Below are positions 1 through 6,412 of a stretch of DNA of 8,371 nt, piece by piece. The notes beneath the pieces are model-generated. The model did not search any database and was not told where the DNA came from. It saw nothing but the letters and a program-made list of their open reading frames with translations. This stretch comes from an uncultured Mucispirillum sp. (GTDB lineage Bacteria; Chrysiogenota; Deferribacteres; Deferribacterales; Mucispirillaceae), in assembly GCA_945947845.1 (NCBI GenBank), contig CAMEZN010000063.1:1-8371 (forward strand). Reading direction: 5' to 3'. The translations under genes were made by a program, and so were the position numbers. Each line of letters starts with the position of its first letter. Position 1 is the stretch's first letter.

Positions 1-651
1 AAACTTTAAAGCTTCATCTGGTAAAAAAGTATTTTTCCTTTCATTATATATTGTATTTATTAGCTCTTGGGAATAAATACAGTAATTTCTTTCATATTCT
101 GATACATCATCTAGATTCACTCGATTTTTAAATACAACTTTTGATATTAAAGGCAGATTTATATTATAATATGACATCATAGAAGCTACTACTCTGCTGT
201 ATTTTACAAGCTGAAAAACAGGATTATCTATTGTATATGTTTTCGTATCATTAAATCCATGCCACTTATCCTGCATTGATACATATTTACTAAAACTTTT
301 ATGATTTTTTGCTTCTAAGATAAAAACAGCATAAGGTGTTATAAGCAGATGGTCAATATTGAAAATATTACTTATTTCTGGAAGCAAGTAACCAGCTTCT
401 ATATATTCATTATTATCACTGTTAAAACAATTATTCATTGATAATTTTAATGACCATTGATGAGGAGCTTTAAAATCAAACCTTACCTGCCAATAAAGAA
501 AAAAACTATTACAGTTTTTTATGATGGTATCATTAATATCTAATTCAAAATTAGTCCCAGAATGATAATTATATTCTTGAAAATCATTTATATTTACTTT
601 TTTTGCTGCAAAATAATCAAGCCAGTTTTTATATTCTTGCAATATTACCAT
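1..651 (-). CDS. NERD (nuclease-related) domain protein, N-terminal part; 3' end off the left edge
   Basis: Reading leftwards from an ATG at 651, 217 codons stay open to the window edge, so the gene is real but incomplete at its C-terminus. A NERD-domain core is visible: NIDHLLITPYAVF around residues 98-110, running into LEAKNH at 112-117. This matches the family pattern 'xDHxxxxxxGVFxxExK', with candidate active-site residues D100, E113 and K115. Also typical are a downstream Trp (W130) and an NPxxQ motif (N143, P144, Q147). NERD domains are related to restriction-type nuclease folds and occur alone or fused to helicases, kinases or zinc ribbons; which applies here lies outside the window. 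The roughly 95 residues before the core do not show the usual GE motif clearly, so the N-terminus is divergent. An AGGGAG Shine-Dalgarno-like run (655-660) sits only 3 nt from the ATG. The gene is divergent from the tat operon. Family is fairly sure; biological role is unknown. Confidence 0.72.
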   Translation of the reverse strand, partial: MVILQEYKNWLDYFAAKKVNINDFQEYNYHSGTNFELDINDTIIKNCNSFFLYWQVRFDFKAPHQWSLKLSMNNCFNSDNNEYIEAGYLLPEISNIFNIDHLLITPYAVFILEAKNHKSFSKYVSMQDKWHGFNDTKTYTIDNPVFQLVKYSRVVASMMSYYNINLPLISKVVFKNRVNLDDVSEYERNYCIYSQELINTIYNERKNTFLPDEALKF

Positions 652-688
652 AAGCTCCCTGCCTTTTGCATCATATTATTTAATGTTA

Positions 689-717
689 AATATATAAGAT
701 ATTCACAAACTAATCAA
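689..717 (-). promoter_or_regulatory. Putative sigma-70-type promoter for the NERD gene
   Basis: On the minus strand, TTGATT (717-712) and TATATT (694-689) are separated by 17 nt. They match the -35 and -10 consensus at 4/6 and 5/6 positions. The -10 box lies about 38 nt upstream of the ATG at 651, which would give a leader of roughly 30 nt. In DNA this AT-rich, chance matches are common, so the support is spacing and position rather than the boxes alone. Confidence 0.4.
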
Positions 718-853
718 TAAAAAAGCTTAATGCAAATATTTATATTTATTAAAACAATATTAACCTTAATATATAAAAAAGAACTTGTAATAATAATAGA
801 AAATATTTTATATGGAAAAGTATTTGAATAAAGCAGTAATCCTTTATTTCCAC

Positions 854-882
854 TTGAAATTTCTTTATAAATATTGCATAGT
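854..882 (+). promoter_or_regulatory. Weak candidate promoter for the tat-moaA operon
   Basis: TTGAAA (854-859, 5/6 match to the -35 consensus) is followed after 17 nt by CATAGT (877-882, 4/6 match to -10), about 32 nt before the tatB ATG. Other AT-rich combinations further upstream, such as TTGTAA at 785-790 with TATATG at 809-814, are also possible, so the start site is not settled. Confidence 0.28.
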
Positions 883-914
883 AATAGCATATTTATATGA
901 AATGAGGCGGCTTT

Positions 915-1265
915 ATGTTTGGTTTAAGTATGTGGGAAATTGCGATTATTGCACTTGTTATTTTATTTTTTGTTGGTCCTAAACGACTGCCTGATGTTGC
1001 TAAATCTATTGGCAAAGGCTATGGCGAGTTTAAAAGAACATTTAATGAAATGAAGCAGACAGTTAATGTTGATGATAATAATCTTAGAACTACAAATAAA
1101 ACAAGCACATCAAGTGATGATAAAATAAAATCATATGCAGACCAGTATAGAAGCCAGTGGGAAGATAAATTTCTATCAAACCCTGATGATAATCCTAAAC
1201 CTACAAAACTAGAAGCAGCCGCATTAGAAAATAATACTAAGAAAACAGAAGAAAACAAAGGTTGA
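915..1265 (+). CDS. tatB: Sec-independent protein translocase subunit, TatB-like (TatA/TatB family)
   Basis: Single-span component of the twin-arginine translocase, which exports folded proteins across the inner membrane; TatB with TatC forms the signal-peptide receptor. The 116-residue product has the family architecture: a very short N-terminus, one membrane helix (about residues 4-20), a G21-P22 hinge, an amphipathic helix (about 24-49, KRLPDVAKSIGKGYGEFKR) and a long charged, low-complexity tail (about 50-116). The glutamate at position 8 and the GPKRLP hinge resemble TatB more than TatA, and the tail is longer than in most TatA proteins, but the two paralogues are hard to separate by eye. 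A GAGGCGG Shine-Dalgarno (904-910) precedes the ATG. It is the first gene of the run, with tatC starting 4 nt after its stop. If this is TatB, a TatA gene should exist elsewhere in the genome. Confidence 0.85.
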   Translation: MFGLSMWEIAIIALVILFFVGPKRLPDVAKSIGKGYGEFKRTFNEMKQTVNVDDNNLRTTNKTSTSSDDKIKSYADQYRSQWEDKFLSNPDDNPKPTKLEAAALENNTKKTEENKG

Positions 1266-1269
1266 TATA

Positions 1270-2064
1270 GTGTCAAACAATGTAAATATTAATAAAAAAT
1301 CTAAACAGGTGCAGACAGAGTATCCACTTGTTGAGCATTTAGAAGAAATAACAAAACGGTTGAAATATGTTGTTTTAGTTGTTGTTGTGCTTTTTATTGC
1401 AGGCTATTCCCAAGGGGAAAAACTGGTGCATATTATACAATCCCCTATCCTTGCTGCTTTGCCAGATAATGCCACAATGACTATGATAGATGTTACTGAA
1501 ATGTTTTTTGTAGAAGTCAAAGTTTCTTTTATTGCAGCTCTTATGGTGGCTACTCCATTTATTTTATATCAGTTGTGGCTGTTTATTGCTCCCGGGCTTT
1601 ATATGCATGAAAGAAAATATATTTATGGATTTGTTCTTTTTGCATCTATTCTTTTTCTGCTTGGTGCATCATTTGCTTATTTTGTAGTATTTCCATTTGG
1701 TTTTAAATTCTTTTTAAGCTTTGCTGCAAACCCTGAATATAATGTATCTGCCACTCTTTCTATGGCAAGCTATGTTTCATTTGTAATTCATTTGGTGCTT
1801 GCTTTTGGTATTGTTTTTGAACTGCCTGCAATCATATTTCTGCTTGCAAAAGTAGGTATTATTAATGATGAAATGCTTATAAAATATAGACGATATGCAA
1901 TTGTAATAATATTTATTCTAGCAGCAGTTTTAACTCCACCAGATGTTGTTTCTCAGCTTGCAATGGCATTACCTTTACTGCTCCTTTATCAGCTTAGTAT
2001 TTTTATTGCAAGAGTATTTGGAAGAGAACCTGAAAATATAAAAGAAGTTGCAATTTATGAATAA
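1270..2064 (+). CDS. tatC: Sec-independent protein translocase protein TatC
   Basis: Polytopic core of the twin-arginine translocase, which recognises the RR signal peptide. The 264-residue length and about six hydrophobic segments fit the family. Diagnostic motifs are present in order: PLVEHLEEITKRL at 19-31 (cytosolic N-terminal signature before the first helix), LYQLWLFIAPGLYMHERK at about 99-116, the AYFVVFP segment at 136-142, FELP at 183-186 (the conserved membrane glutamate, E184), and RRYA with TPPD and SQ at about 207-229. Translation must start at the GTG at 1270, because the next in-frame ATG is far inside the gene; AAAGG (1257-1261) sits 8 nt upstream. The gene follows tatB by 4 nt and its last 8 nt overlap the preferred moaA start, so the three are likely co-translated. 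Nothing looks degraded. Confidence 0.97.
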   Translation: MSNNVNINKKSKQVQTEYPLVEHLEEITKRLKYVVLVVVVLFIAGYSQGEKLVHIIQSPILAALPDNATMTMIDVTEMFFVEVKVSFIAALMVATPFILYQLWLFIAPGLYMHERKYIYGFVLFASILFLLGASFAYFVVFPFGFKFFLSFAANPEYNVSATLSMASYVSFVIHLVLAFGIVFELPAIIFLLAKVGIINDEMLIKYRRYAIVIIFILAAVLTPPDVVSQLAMALPLLLLYQLSIFIARVFGREPENIKEVAIYE

Positions 2065-3043
2065 AGAAACAGTAGATAAATTTGGAAGAAGGCTTAAATA
2101 TTTACGAATATCAGTTACAGACAGATGTAATTTTCGCTGTAAATATTGTATGCCAAATAATAACTTTGAAATGATGGAATGTGCAGATATACTGCGATAT
2201 GAAGATATTCTTTTTGCCAGTGAAGTATTTGCATCACTTGGAGTAAATAGAATAAGGATTACAGGCGGCGAACCACTTGTTAGAAAAGGGTTATGTCAGT
2301 TTTTAGACAGGCTTACTAAAATAGAGAATATTCAAGAAGTAATGCTTACAACAAACGGTGCTCTTTTAGAAAAATATGCAGATGAATTATATCAAGCAGG
2401 AGTGAAAAGACTTAATATAAGCCTTGATTCTCTCATACCTGAAAAAAATAAATATATTACAGGTGTAGATAAAACCCATGAAGTGCTTGCAGGAATAAAA
2501 AAAGCTGCTGAAACAGGTTTTGCTCCTATTAAAGTAAACTCTGTAATTATTAGAAATTTTAATGATGATGAAATAGTCAAATTTGCAGAGCTTTCTGCTA
2601 AATATAATATAATATGCAGATTTATTGAGTTTATGCCTATTGGTAATTCAGAAAATTGGAATGAAAGCAATATTGTATATGGTGATGAGATTATTCAGCG
2701 GCTTGCTGAGTTTGAACCAAAAGAAATGCCAAGGGATATTAATTCAGGTCCTGCTGTGAATTATAAGCTGAATAATGGCGGTATAGTTGGTATTATCACC
2801 CCTATTTCTAAGCATTTTTGTGCAGAATGTGATAAGCTGCGGCTTACTGCTGATGGTAAGATAAGACCATGTCTTTTATCAGATAATGAAATAAATATTA
2901 AAGAAACTTTACAAACTAGAAATAAAGATTTACTTATAAAACAGATTATGCAGTCATTAAATATTAAGCATAACGAGCATGATATTAATATCGGGGAACA
3001 AAATCATGATTTTAAACGGACAATGTCTAAGATTGGCGGATAA
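2057..3043 (+). CDS. moaA: GTP 3',8-cyclase MoaA (molybdenum cofactor biosynthesis)
   Basis: Radical SAM enzyme for the first step of molybdenum cofactor synthesis: it rearranges GTP to 3',8-cyclo-7,8-dihydro-GTP, which MoaC converts to cyclic pyranopterin monophosphate. In 328 residues it has all hallmarks: the SAM-cluster motif C24-x3-C28-x2-C31 within SVTDRCNFRCKYCMP, GGEP at 70-73, the second cluster motif C255-x2-C258-x13-C272 (CAEC ... RPC), and the C-terminal Gly-Gly that completes the active site (ends SKIGG). I chose the ATG at 2057 over the in-frame TTG at 2048 because AAAGAAG (2041-2047) is spaced properly for it and MoaA proteins begin close to this point. The start lies inside the tatC end (ATGAATAA). 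The last 38 nt are shared with the next gene. MoaC, MoaE and the other pathway genes are not in this window. Molybdoenzymes are common Tat cargo, which explains the company of tatBC. Confidence 0.97.
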   Translation: MNKETVDKFGRRLKYLRISVTDRCNFRCKYCMPNNNFEMMECADILRYEDILFASEVFASLGVNRIRITGGEPLVRKGLCQFLDRLTKIENIQEVMLTTNGALLEKYADELYQAGVKRLNISLDSLIPEKNKYITGVDKTHEVLAGIKKAAETGFAPIKVNSVIIRNFNDDEIVKFAELSAKYNIICRFIEFMPIGNSENWNESNIVYGDEIIQRLAEFEPKEMPRDINSGPAVNYKLNNGGIVGIITPISKHFCAECDKLRLTADGKIRPCLLSDNEINIKETLQTRNKDLLIKQIMQSLNIKHNEHDINIGEQNHDFKRTMSKIGG

Positions 3044-4127
3044 ACCTATTAAAACAGTTAAAATTGATTTAAAGGACATTGTTAATGCAGTAGAAAATAG
3101 TCCTTTAATGTCTGAAAGCCTTTCAAACTTAATCAAAGAAAGCAGCAGTATATTATTTATTGCAAGCCCTGATATGAGTGTAGAAATATATGATTATATA
3201 AAAAATTTATGCAGCGGTAAAAAATTTTCAGTTATTTCTGATAATATACCAATGCAGTATATGCAGTATCAGACAATTTTTAACCAAAGTTTTGTAGATG
3301 ACTATGTATTTTTTGGAGCATGTGCAGGCAGAGCTCCAATGCTTGTTAATAAAAATATTTATGATTATGATTTAGTAATTATTGCAAGCAGTGTTATTAT
3401 GAATTCATTTGCTGGTTTTTTAGGAAGTGTTACAACACTTTTTAATGCAGTTACTGCCCCAAAAACTGCTGCTGCTGTTGTAAAATATGCTTTGCAGGAC
3501 AGCCTTTATAATGTGCAGAAGCTTTCAAGTGGCTTAACTATCCGCAACCCTGTATATGAAAGTATTAGAGAAGGGCTTATTACAGCAGGTAAAGCTATAC
3601 ATTCCTTTTCAATCAATATACCTGTAAATTATAAAAACATAGATAACATACATAGCGATGTTTTTGCAGGAGATACTTTTATAAGCCAGATTGAAGCACA
3701 AAATATTCTTCTAAACCAGCAAAAAGCACAAACAATGCCTTATCTTTATGACGGGCTTGAATACACTATGCAGTGCTATAATAATATTGTTTATTTTATT
3801 ACACTTGTTGAAGATGCCTGCAAAAAAATAACAAAAGGCGGGAGGCTGCTGATAAATATTGATGATATGCAGTCTTTTGGCAATAAAATCTTTCAGGAAA
3901 TATTTTACCATAATACACTATCTGATATTGCAGATAATGTTAATGAAAATAATTATATGGAATCATTTTATGCCTTTATACTAAAATATTATACCTTAAA
4001 TTATCATATTGCACTACCAGCAAATGAAAAACTTAATGCAGCTTTTATCCAAGCTGGACTTAATCCATTAAGTAGTAATGATTTATGTAAATTTTTAGAA
4101 AGCTGTTCCAATAAAGGTGTTATATAA
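3006..4127 (+). CDS. Degenerate LarA/DUF2088-like protein, probably not a lactate racemase
   Basis: Residue-by-residue comparison from memory with Lactiplantibacillus LarA shows the same order of segments. VNAVENSPL at 26-34 matches the helix before the first Rossmann strand, and ILFIASPD at 49-56 matches the strand carrying 'SSDHTR' in LarA. DLVIIASSV at 122-130 runs into AGFLGS at 136-141 (LarA AGFSGG). NPVYES (181-186), an INIPVNY strand (about 204-209), FAGD (220-223) and a GGRLLI strand (278-283) follow. The catalytic and nickel-pincer-cofactor residues do not survive: the position of LarA H174 is N133, K184 is T143, the DHTR site is PDMS, and the segment around H108 is shortened and lacks the His. 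The protein is 373 residues, somewhat shorter than LarA, and no larB, larC or larE is present. The ATG at 3006 is preferred over one at 2979 because GGGGA (2993-2996 plus A2997) is correctly spaced. The next gene begins directly after the stop. A binding, regulatory or altered catalytic role is inferred; the true function is unknown. Confidence 0.6.
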   Translation: MILNGQCLRLADKPIKTVKIDLKDIVNAVENSPLMSESLSNLIKESSSILFIASPDMSVEIYDYIKNLCSGKKFSVISDNIPMQYMQYQTIFNQSFVDDYVFFGACAGRAPMLVNKNIYDYDLVIIASSVIMNSFAGFLGSVTTLFNAVTAPKTAAAVVKYALQDSLYNVQKLSSGLTIRNPVYESIREGLITAGKAIHSFSINIPVNYKNIDNIHSDVFAGDTFISQIEAQNILLNQQKAQTMPYLYDGLEYTMQCYNNIVYFITLVEDACKKITKGGRLLINIDDMQSFGNKIFQEIFYHNTLSDIADNVNENNYMESFYAFILKYYTLNYHIALPANEKLNAAFIQAGLNPLSSNDLCKFLESCSNKGVI

Positions 4128-4832
4128 ATGAATAATAAAACCGTTTTAATAGTAGATGATGATAAAGAAATATGCGAACTGCTTAATATGTTTTTGACCC
4201 TTGAAAAATATAATGTAGTATCAGCAAATACTGGTATGGAAGGGCTTGAAAAATTCAGAAGTGATAAATTTGATGTTATATTGTTAGATATCTCTCTGCC
4301 AGATATTAACGGTCAACAGCTTTGCAAACTTATAAGACAGGAAAGCGATATACCTATTATCATGGTTTCTGCAAATGACAGTGTTTCAGATAAAGTAATA
4401 TGTCTGGAATATGGAGCAGATGACTATATTTCAAAACCATTTGAAAATATGGAGCTTATAGCTAGAATTAAGGCTGTTTTAAGACGGTCTGATAAACATA
4501 CAGAAATACATGAAGGCAGCGAAAATGGAATAATTAATTTCCAAGGTATGAAAATTGATTATTCTAAAAGACATGTTACTACAAATGATAATATACCAGT
4601 AAACTTAACACCAAAAGAATTTGAACTGCTTGTATATTTTGCACGCCATGCTGGTGAAACATTAAATAGAGATACAATAATAGAAGACCTGTGGGGTAAA
4701 AATACTTTATACAGGTGGAGCAGAAGTTTAGATGTGCATATACAAAACCTTAGGCAGAAAATAGAAAAAAATCCTAAAAATCCTTCTATTATACAAACAG
4801 TTTCTGGTATCGGGTATAAAATAGCAAAGTAA
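4128..4832 (+). CDS. OmpR/PhoB-family response regulator (receiver plus winged helix)
   Basis: Two-component transcription factor of 234 residues. The receiver (about 4-117) has every phosphorylation residue: acidic pocket D10/D11, phospho-acceptor D54 (ILLD), S81 (MVSA) and K103 (SKPF). The C-terminal winged-helix domain (about 137-232) shows the family pattern LTPKEFELLVYF at 160-171, the recognition-helix region SLDVHIQNLRQKI at 200-212 and the wing TVSGIGYKI at 224-232. It should bind DNA as a phosphorylation-promoted dimer. AAAGG (4113-4117) precedes the ATG, which abuts the upstream stop (TAAATG). No sensor kinase gene adjoins it on either side, so it is an orphan regulator here. Candidate targets include its own operon or molybdoenzyme and Tat-cargo genes, but no repeat operator could be tied to it. 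Class is certain; signal and regulon are unknown. Confidence 0.95.
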   Translation: MNNKTVLIVDDDKEICELLNMFLTLEKYNVVSANTGMEGLEKFRSDKFDVILLDISLPDINGQQLCKLIRQESDIPIIMVSANDSVSDKVICLEYGADDYISKPFENMELIARIKAVLRRSDKHTEIHEGSENGIINFQGMKIDYSKRHVTTNDNIPVNLTPKEFELLVYFARHAGETLNRDTIIEDLWGKNTLYRWSRSLDVHIQNLRQKIEKNPKNPSIIQTVSGIGYKIAK

Positions 4833-4848
4833 AATATTAAGGGTATGT

Positions 4849-5973
4849 ATGAATAAATTATTAATAGTTATTGTGTTTATTGTTTTTTGTCCAATTTATG
4901 TTTTTGCCGTATCAAATACAGATATATACAGTCAGCAGAATATTTCAGGCACTTTCATAGAAAGCGGATATGCTGATACTCTTTTGCAAAAAAATGGACG
5001 AAATACTTTAATAGATATTACTGCAAGAAATATTATTAACTATATTCTTGATAATACTGACCCTAATACTGCAAAAATATTGAGTATAAATATGCCTGCC
5101 GATATTCAACTATGTGATGATGAGTATAATTTCAACATAGAAGGCGGTATGAATATTGATTTAGCTGATGAAATACTGCATTCATGCAGAGAAACTCTTT
5201 ATACTAGAAATTTAGCATATATTATCAAAGCAACAGCAAAAGTAAGTAAAGGTTCATACAAAATTCTACTTGAAAATATTTTTAAAGAACATACAAACGA
5301 ATTTTTAAGTATGAAAAAATTTAATATAGATGAATTTATTAATAAAATGGCAGTCTATAACCTGCTTTCTTTTGACGGCAAACCCTTTTATGACAGTGTA
5401 ACTGATATTAAGGTGGAAGATATAAAATGCGAAAATAATCATACAAGACTTAATGTAATAGATGAAAATACAAAAAAACCTGTATCAGAATTTAATATTA
5501 ATGGCAGAGACTTTTATATTGCTGCATGTCTTAATAAAAACACAAATAGTTATTTTAAATATATTATGCTGTTTGTAAAAAATAATGATGTTTATACACT
5601 TTATGAAAGACTGCCTGTTTTTTTAAACTATTATTCATCATTTAACCAAGGATATGATAAAAATCAGATTATTATAAATCATCATAATACAAGGCTTTCC
5701 ATAAGTGATGAGTTAGATGACCACACATCACTTGTATATAACTACATGCTTTTTAGAAAAGGAACTTATCTCCTTAACTTTGCAATAAAACATGATAACA
5801 GCTCAGAATATATATTTAAAGATAACTCAGAAGATAAATATATCATTACTCCTTTAAATATATCATTAAAATTATATAAAGATATGGTTGAAAAATACTG
5901 TAAAGATAATAATGATGTATGCAAAGATATGCAGATAGAAAAAATGCTCCCTATATCATCTAGCCCGCATTAA
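4849..5973 (+). CDS. Unrecognised secreted (periplasmic) protein with six mature cysteines
   Basis: I do not recognise this 374-residue protein. It starts with a standard Sec signal peptide: a lysine at position 3, a hydrophobic core at about 4-19 and a likely cleavage after VFA at 18-20. There is no lipobox at the cleavage point and no twin-arginine motif, so it should be soluble in the periplasm and exported by Sec. The mature part has six cysteines (89, 113, 193, 227, 351, 358), an even number that would allow three disulfides. The rest is rich in Asn, Asp, Lys and Tyr with no further membrane helix; alternating short strands at about 185-340 suggest a beta-rich region. AAGGG (4839-4843) lies 5 nt before the ATG, and the gap to the response regulator is 16 nt, so it is most likely the last gene of the operon. 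It could be a sensory or target partner of that regulator, but this is only positional inference. Confidence 0.85.
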   Translation: MNKLLIVIVFIVFCPIYVFAVSNTDIYSQQNISGTFIESGYADTLLQKNGRNTLIDITARNIINYILDNTDPNTAKILSINMPADIQLCDDEYNFNIEGGMNIDLADEILHSCRETLYTRNLAYIIKATAKVSKGSYKILLENIFKEHTNEFLSMKKFNIDEFINKMAVYNLLSFDGKPFYDSVTDIKVEDIKCENNHTRLNVIDENTKKPVSEFNINGRDFYIAACLNKNTNSYFKYIMLFVKNNDVYTLYERLPVFLNYYSSFNQGYDKNQIIINHHNTRLSISDELDDHTSLVYNYMLFRKGTYLLNFAIKHDNSSEYIFKDNSEDKYIITPLNISLKLYKDMVEKYCKDNNDVCKDMQIEKMLPISSSPH

Positions 5974-6023
5974 GCAATATAAAAATCAAGGCTGCATTAT
6001 AATTATTATTTACTATCAAAAAA
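5974..6023. other. Convergent intergenic gap
   Basis: Only 50 nt separate the 3' ends of the plus-strand operon and the minus-strand META gene. No convincing plus-strand hairpin with a T-tract was found, so how the long operon terminates is unclear; it may be factor-dependent or use signals inside the opposite gene. Confidence 0.5.
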
Positions 6024-6049
6024 TTATTCCTTTTTATCCTTTGGAATAA
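6018..6049 (-). terminator. Weak candidate terminator of the META lipoprotein gene
   Basis: Read on the minus strand, TTATTCC (6049-6043) and GGAATAA (6030-6024) can form a 7-bp stem around a 12-nt loop, followed at once by six T residues (6023-6018). The stem includes the end of the coding region and the TAA stop. It is short and AT-rich, so its strength is doubtful. Confidence 0.33.
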
Positions 6050-6398
6050 ATAAGTAATCACCAATAATTAAATTATTTTCTTTATCAATTTTAACTGGAA
6101 GGCTTTCTTGTAAACTTTTCAGATATTTAGTTTCGTTATCCATATCTTCTTTTTGCCCCATCATCATAGTTGAGCCAAAATTACCAAAAGATATACTGCC
6201 ATTTTTTATTGTATAAGAACCAATATACCTGTTAACTCCACTAGAACCAAATACAGAGCCGTTATCAAACCCTATAGTTATTTTTGGATTATCTGCAAGT
6301 TTATATTCTTTTTTATTAATAAGTTCTTCCACACTGCCAGCCTTACAGCCATATATAAAAAAAGATAAAAATACTGTAAACAAAATTAATTTTTTCAT
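6024..6398 (-). CDS. META/HslJ-like small lipoprotein lacking the conserved cysteine pair
   Basis: A 124-residue predicted lipoprotein. The N-terminus has a basic start, a hydrophobic stretch and a lipobox-like FIYGC with the lipidated cysteine at C18, placing it in the inner or outer membrane facing the periplasm. The mature part matches the META domain of HslJ-type proteins: FGSSGVNRYIGSY at about 50-62 (family GxxGCNxxxGxY), GSTMMMG at 75-81 (family TxMAC), and an ExxxLxxL helix at about 89-96. The usual cysteines in GCN and MAC are V55 and G81 here, so the disulfide some members form is absent. Family roles, such as heat-shock-linked novobiocin resistance for E. coli HslJ, are loosely defined. 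The gene lies 15 nt beyond a strong hairpin after uspA and has no good Shine-Dalgarno, so expression may be low or depend on read-through. Domain call is good; function unknown. Confidence 0.78.
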   Translation of the reverse strand: MKKLILFTVFLSFFIYGCKAGSVEELINKKEYKLADNPKITIGFDNGSVFGSSGVNRYIGSYTIKNGSISFGNFGSTMMMGQKEDMDNETKYLKSLQESLPVKIDKENNLIIGDYLFIPKDKKE

Positions 6399-6412
6399 TT
6401 CACAATCACATA

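Larger units (their letters stand above)
652..914. other. AT-rich divergent intergenic region
   Basis: This 263-nt stretch separates the leftward NERD gene from the rightward tat operon and must carry both sets of expression signals. No open frame with a credible start, no tRNA-like fold and no recognised riboswitch was seen. It contains a short inverted repeat, ATATTAA-CC-TTAATAT (757-772), which could be an operator but may be chance in AT-rich DNA. Confidence 0.6.

Noticed and set aside
652..914. Moco riboswitch or other structured leader before the operon
   Set aside because: The region is AT-rich with no extended GC-containing stems, and moaA is the third gene rather than the first.
1019..1276. 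Open frame antisense to tatB
   Set aside because: It lies wholly opposite a certain gene, has no ribosome site, and its hydrophobic, Ser-rich product is what the reverse of an AT-rich coding region gives.
2048..2056. TTG at 2048 as the moaA start
   Set aside because: The ATG at 2057 is correctly spaced from AAAGAAG and adds no unneeded residues; the TTG would overlap that ribosome site.
2392..2670. Open frame antisense to moaA
   Set aside because: It is covered by the conserved radical SAM gene on the other strand and has no recognisable motif.
2979..3005. ATG at 2979 as the start of the LarA-like gene
   Set aside because: There is no purine-rich ribosome site before it, while GGGGA is well placed for the ATG at 3006.
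3711..3911. Short open frame antisense to the LarA-like gene
   Set aside because: Only 66 residues, no ribosome site, no motif and no plausible operon context.
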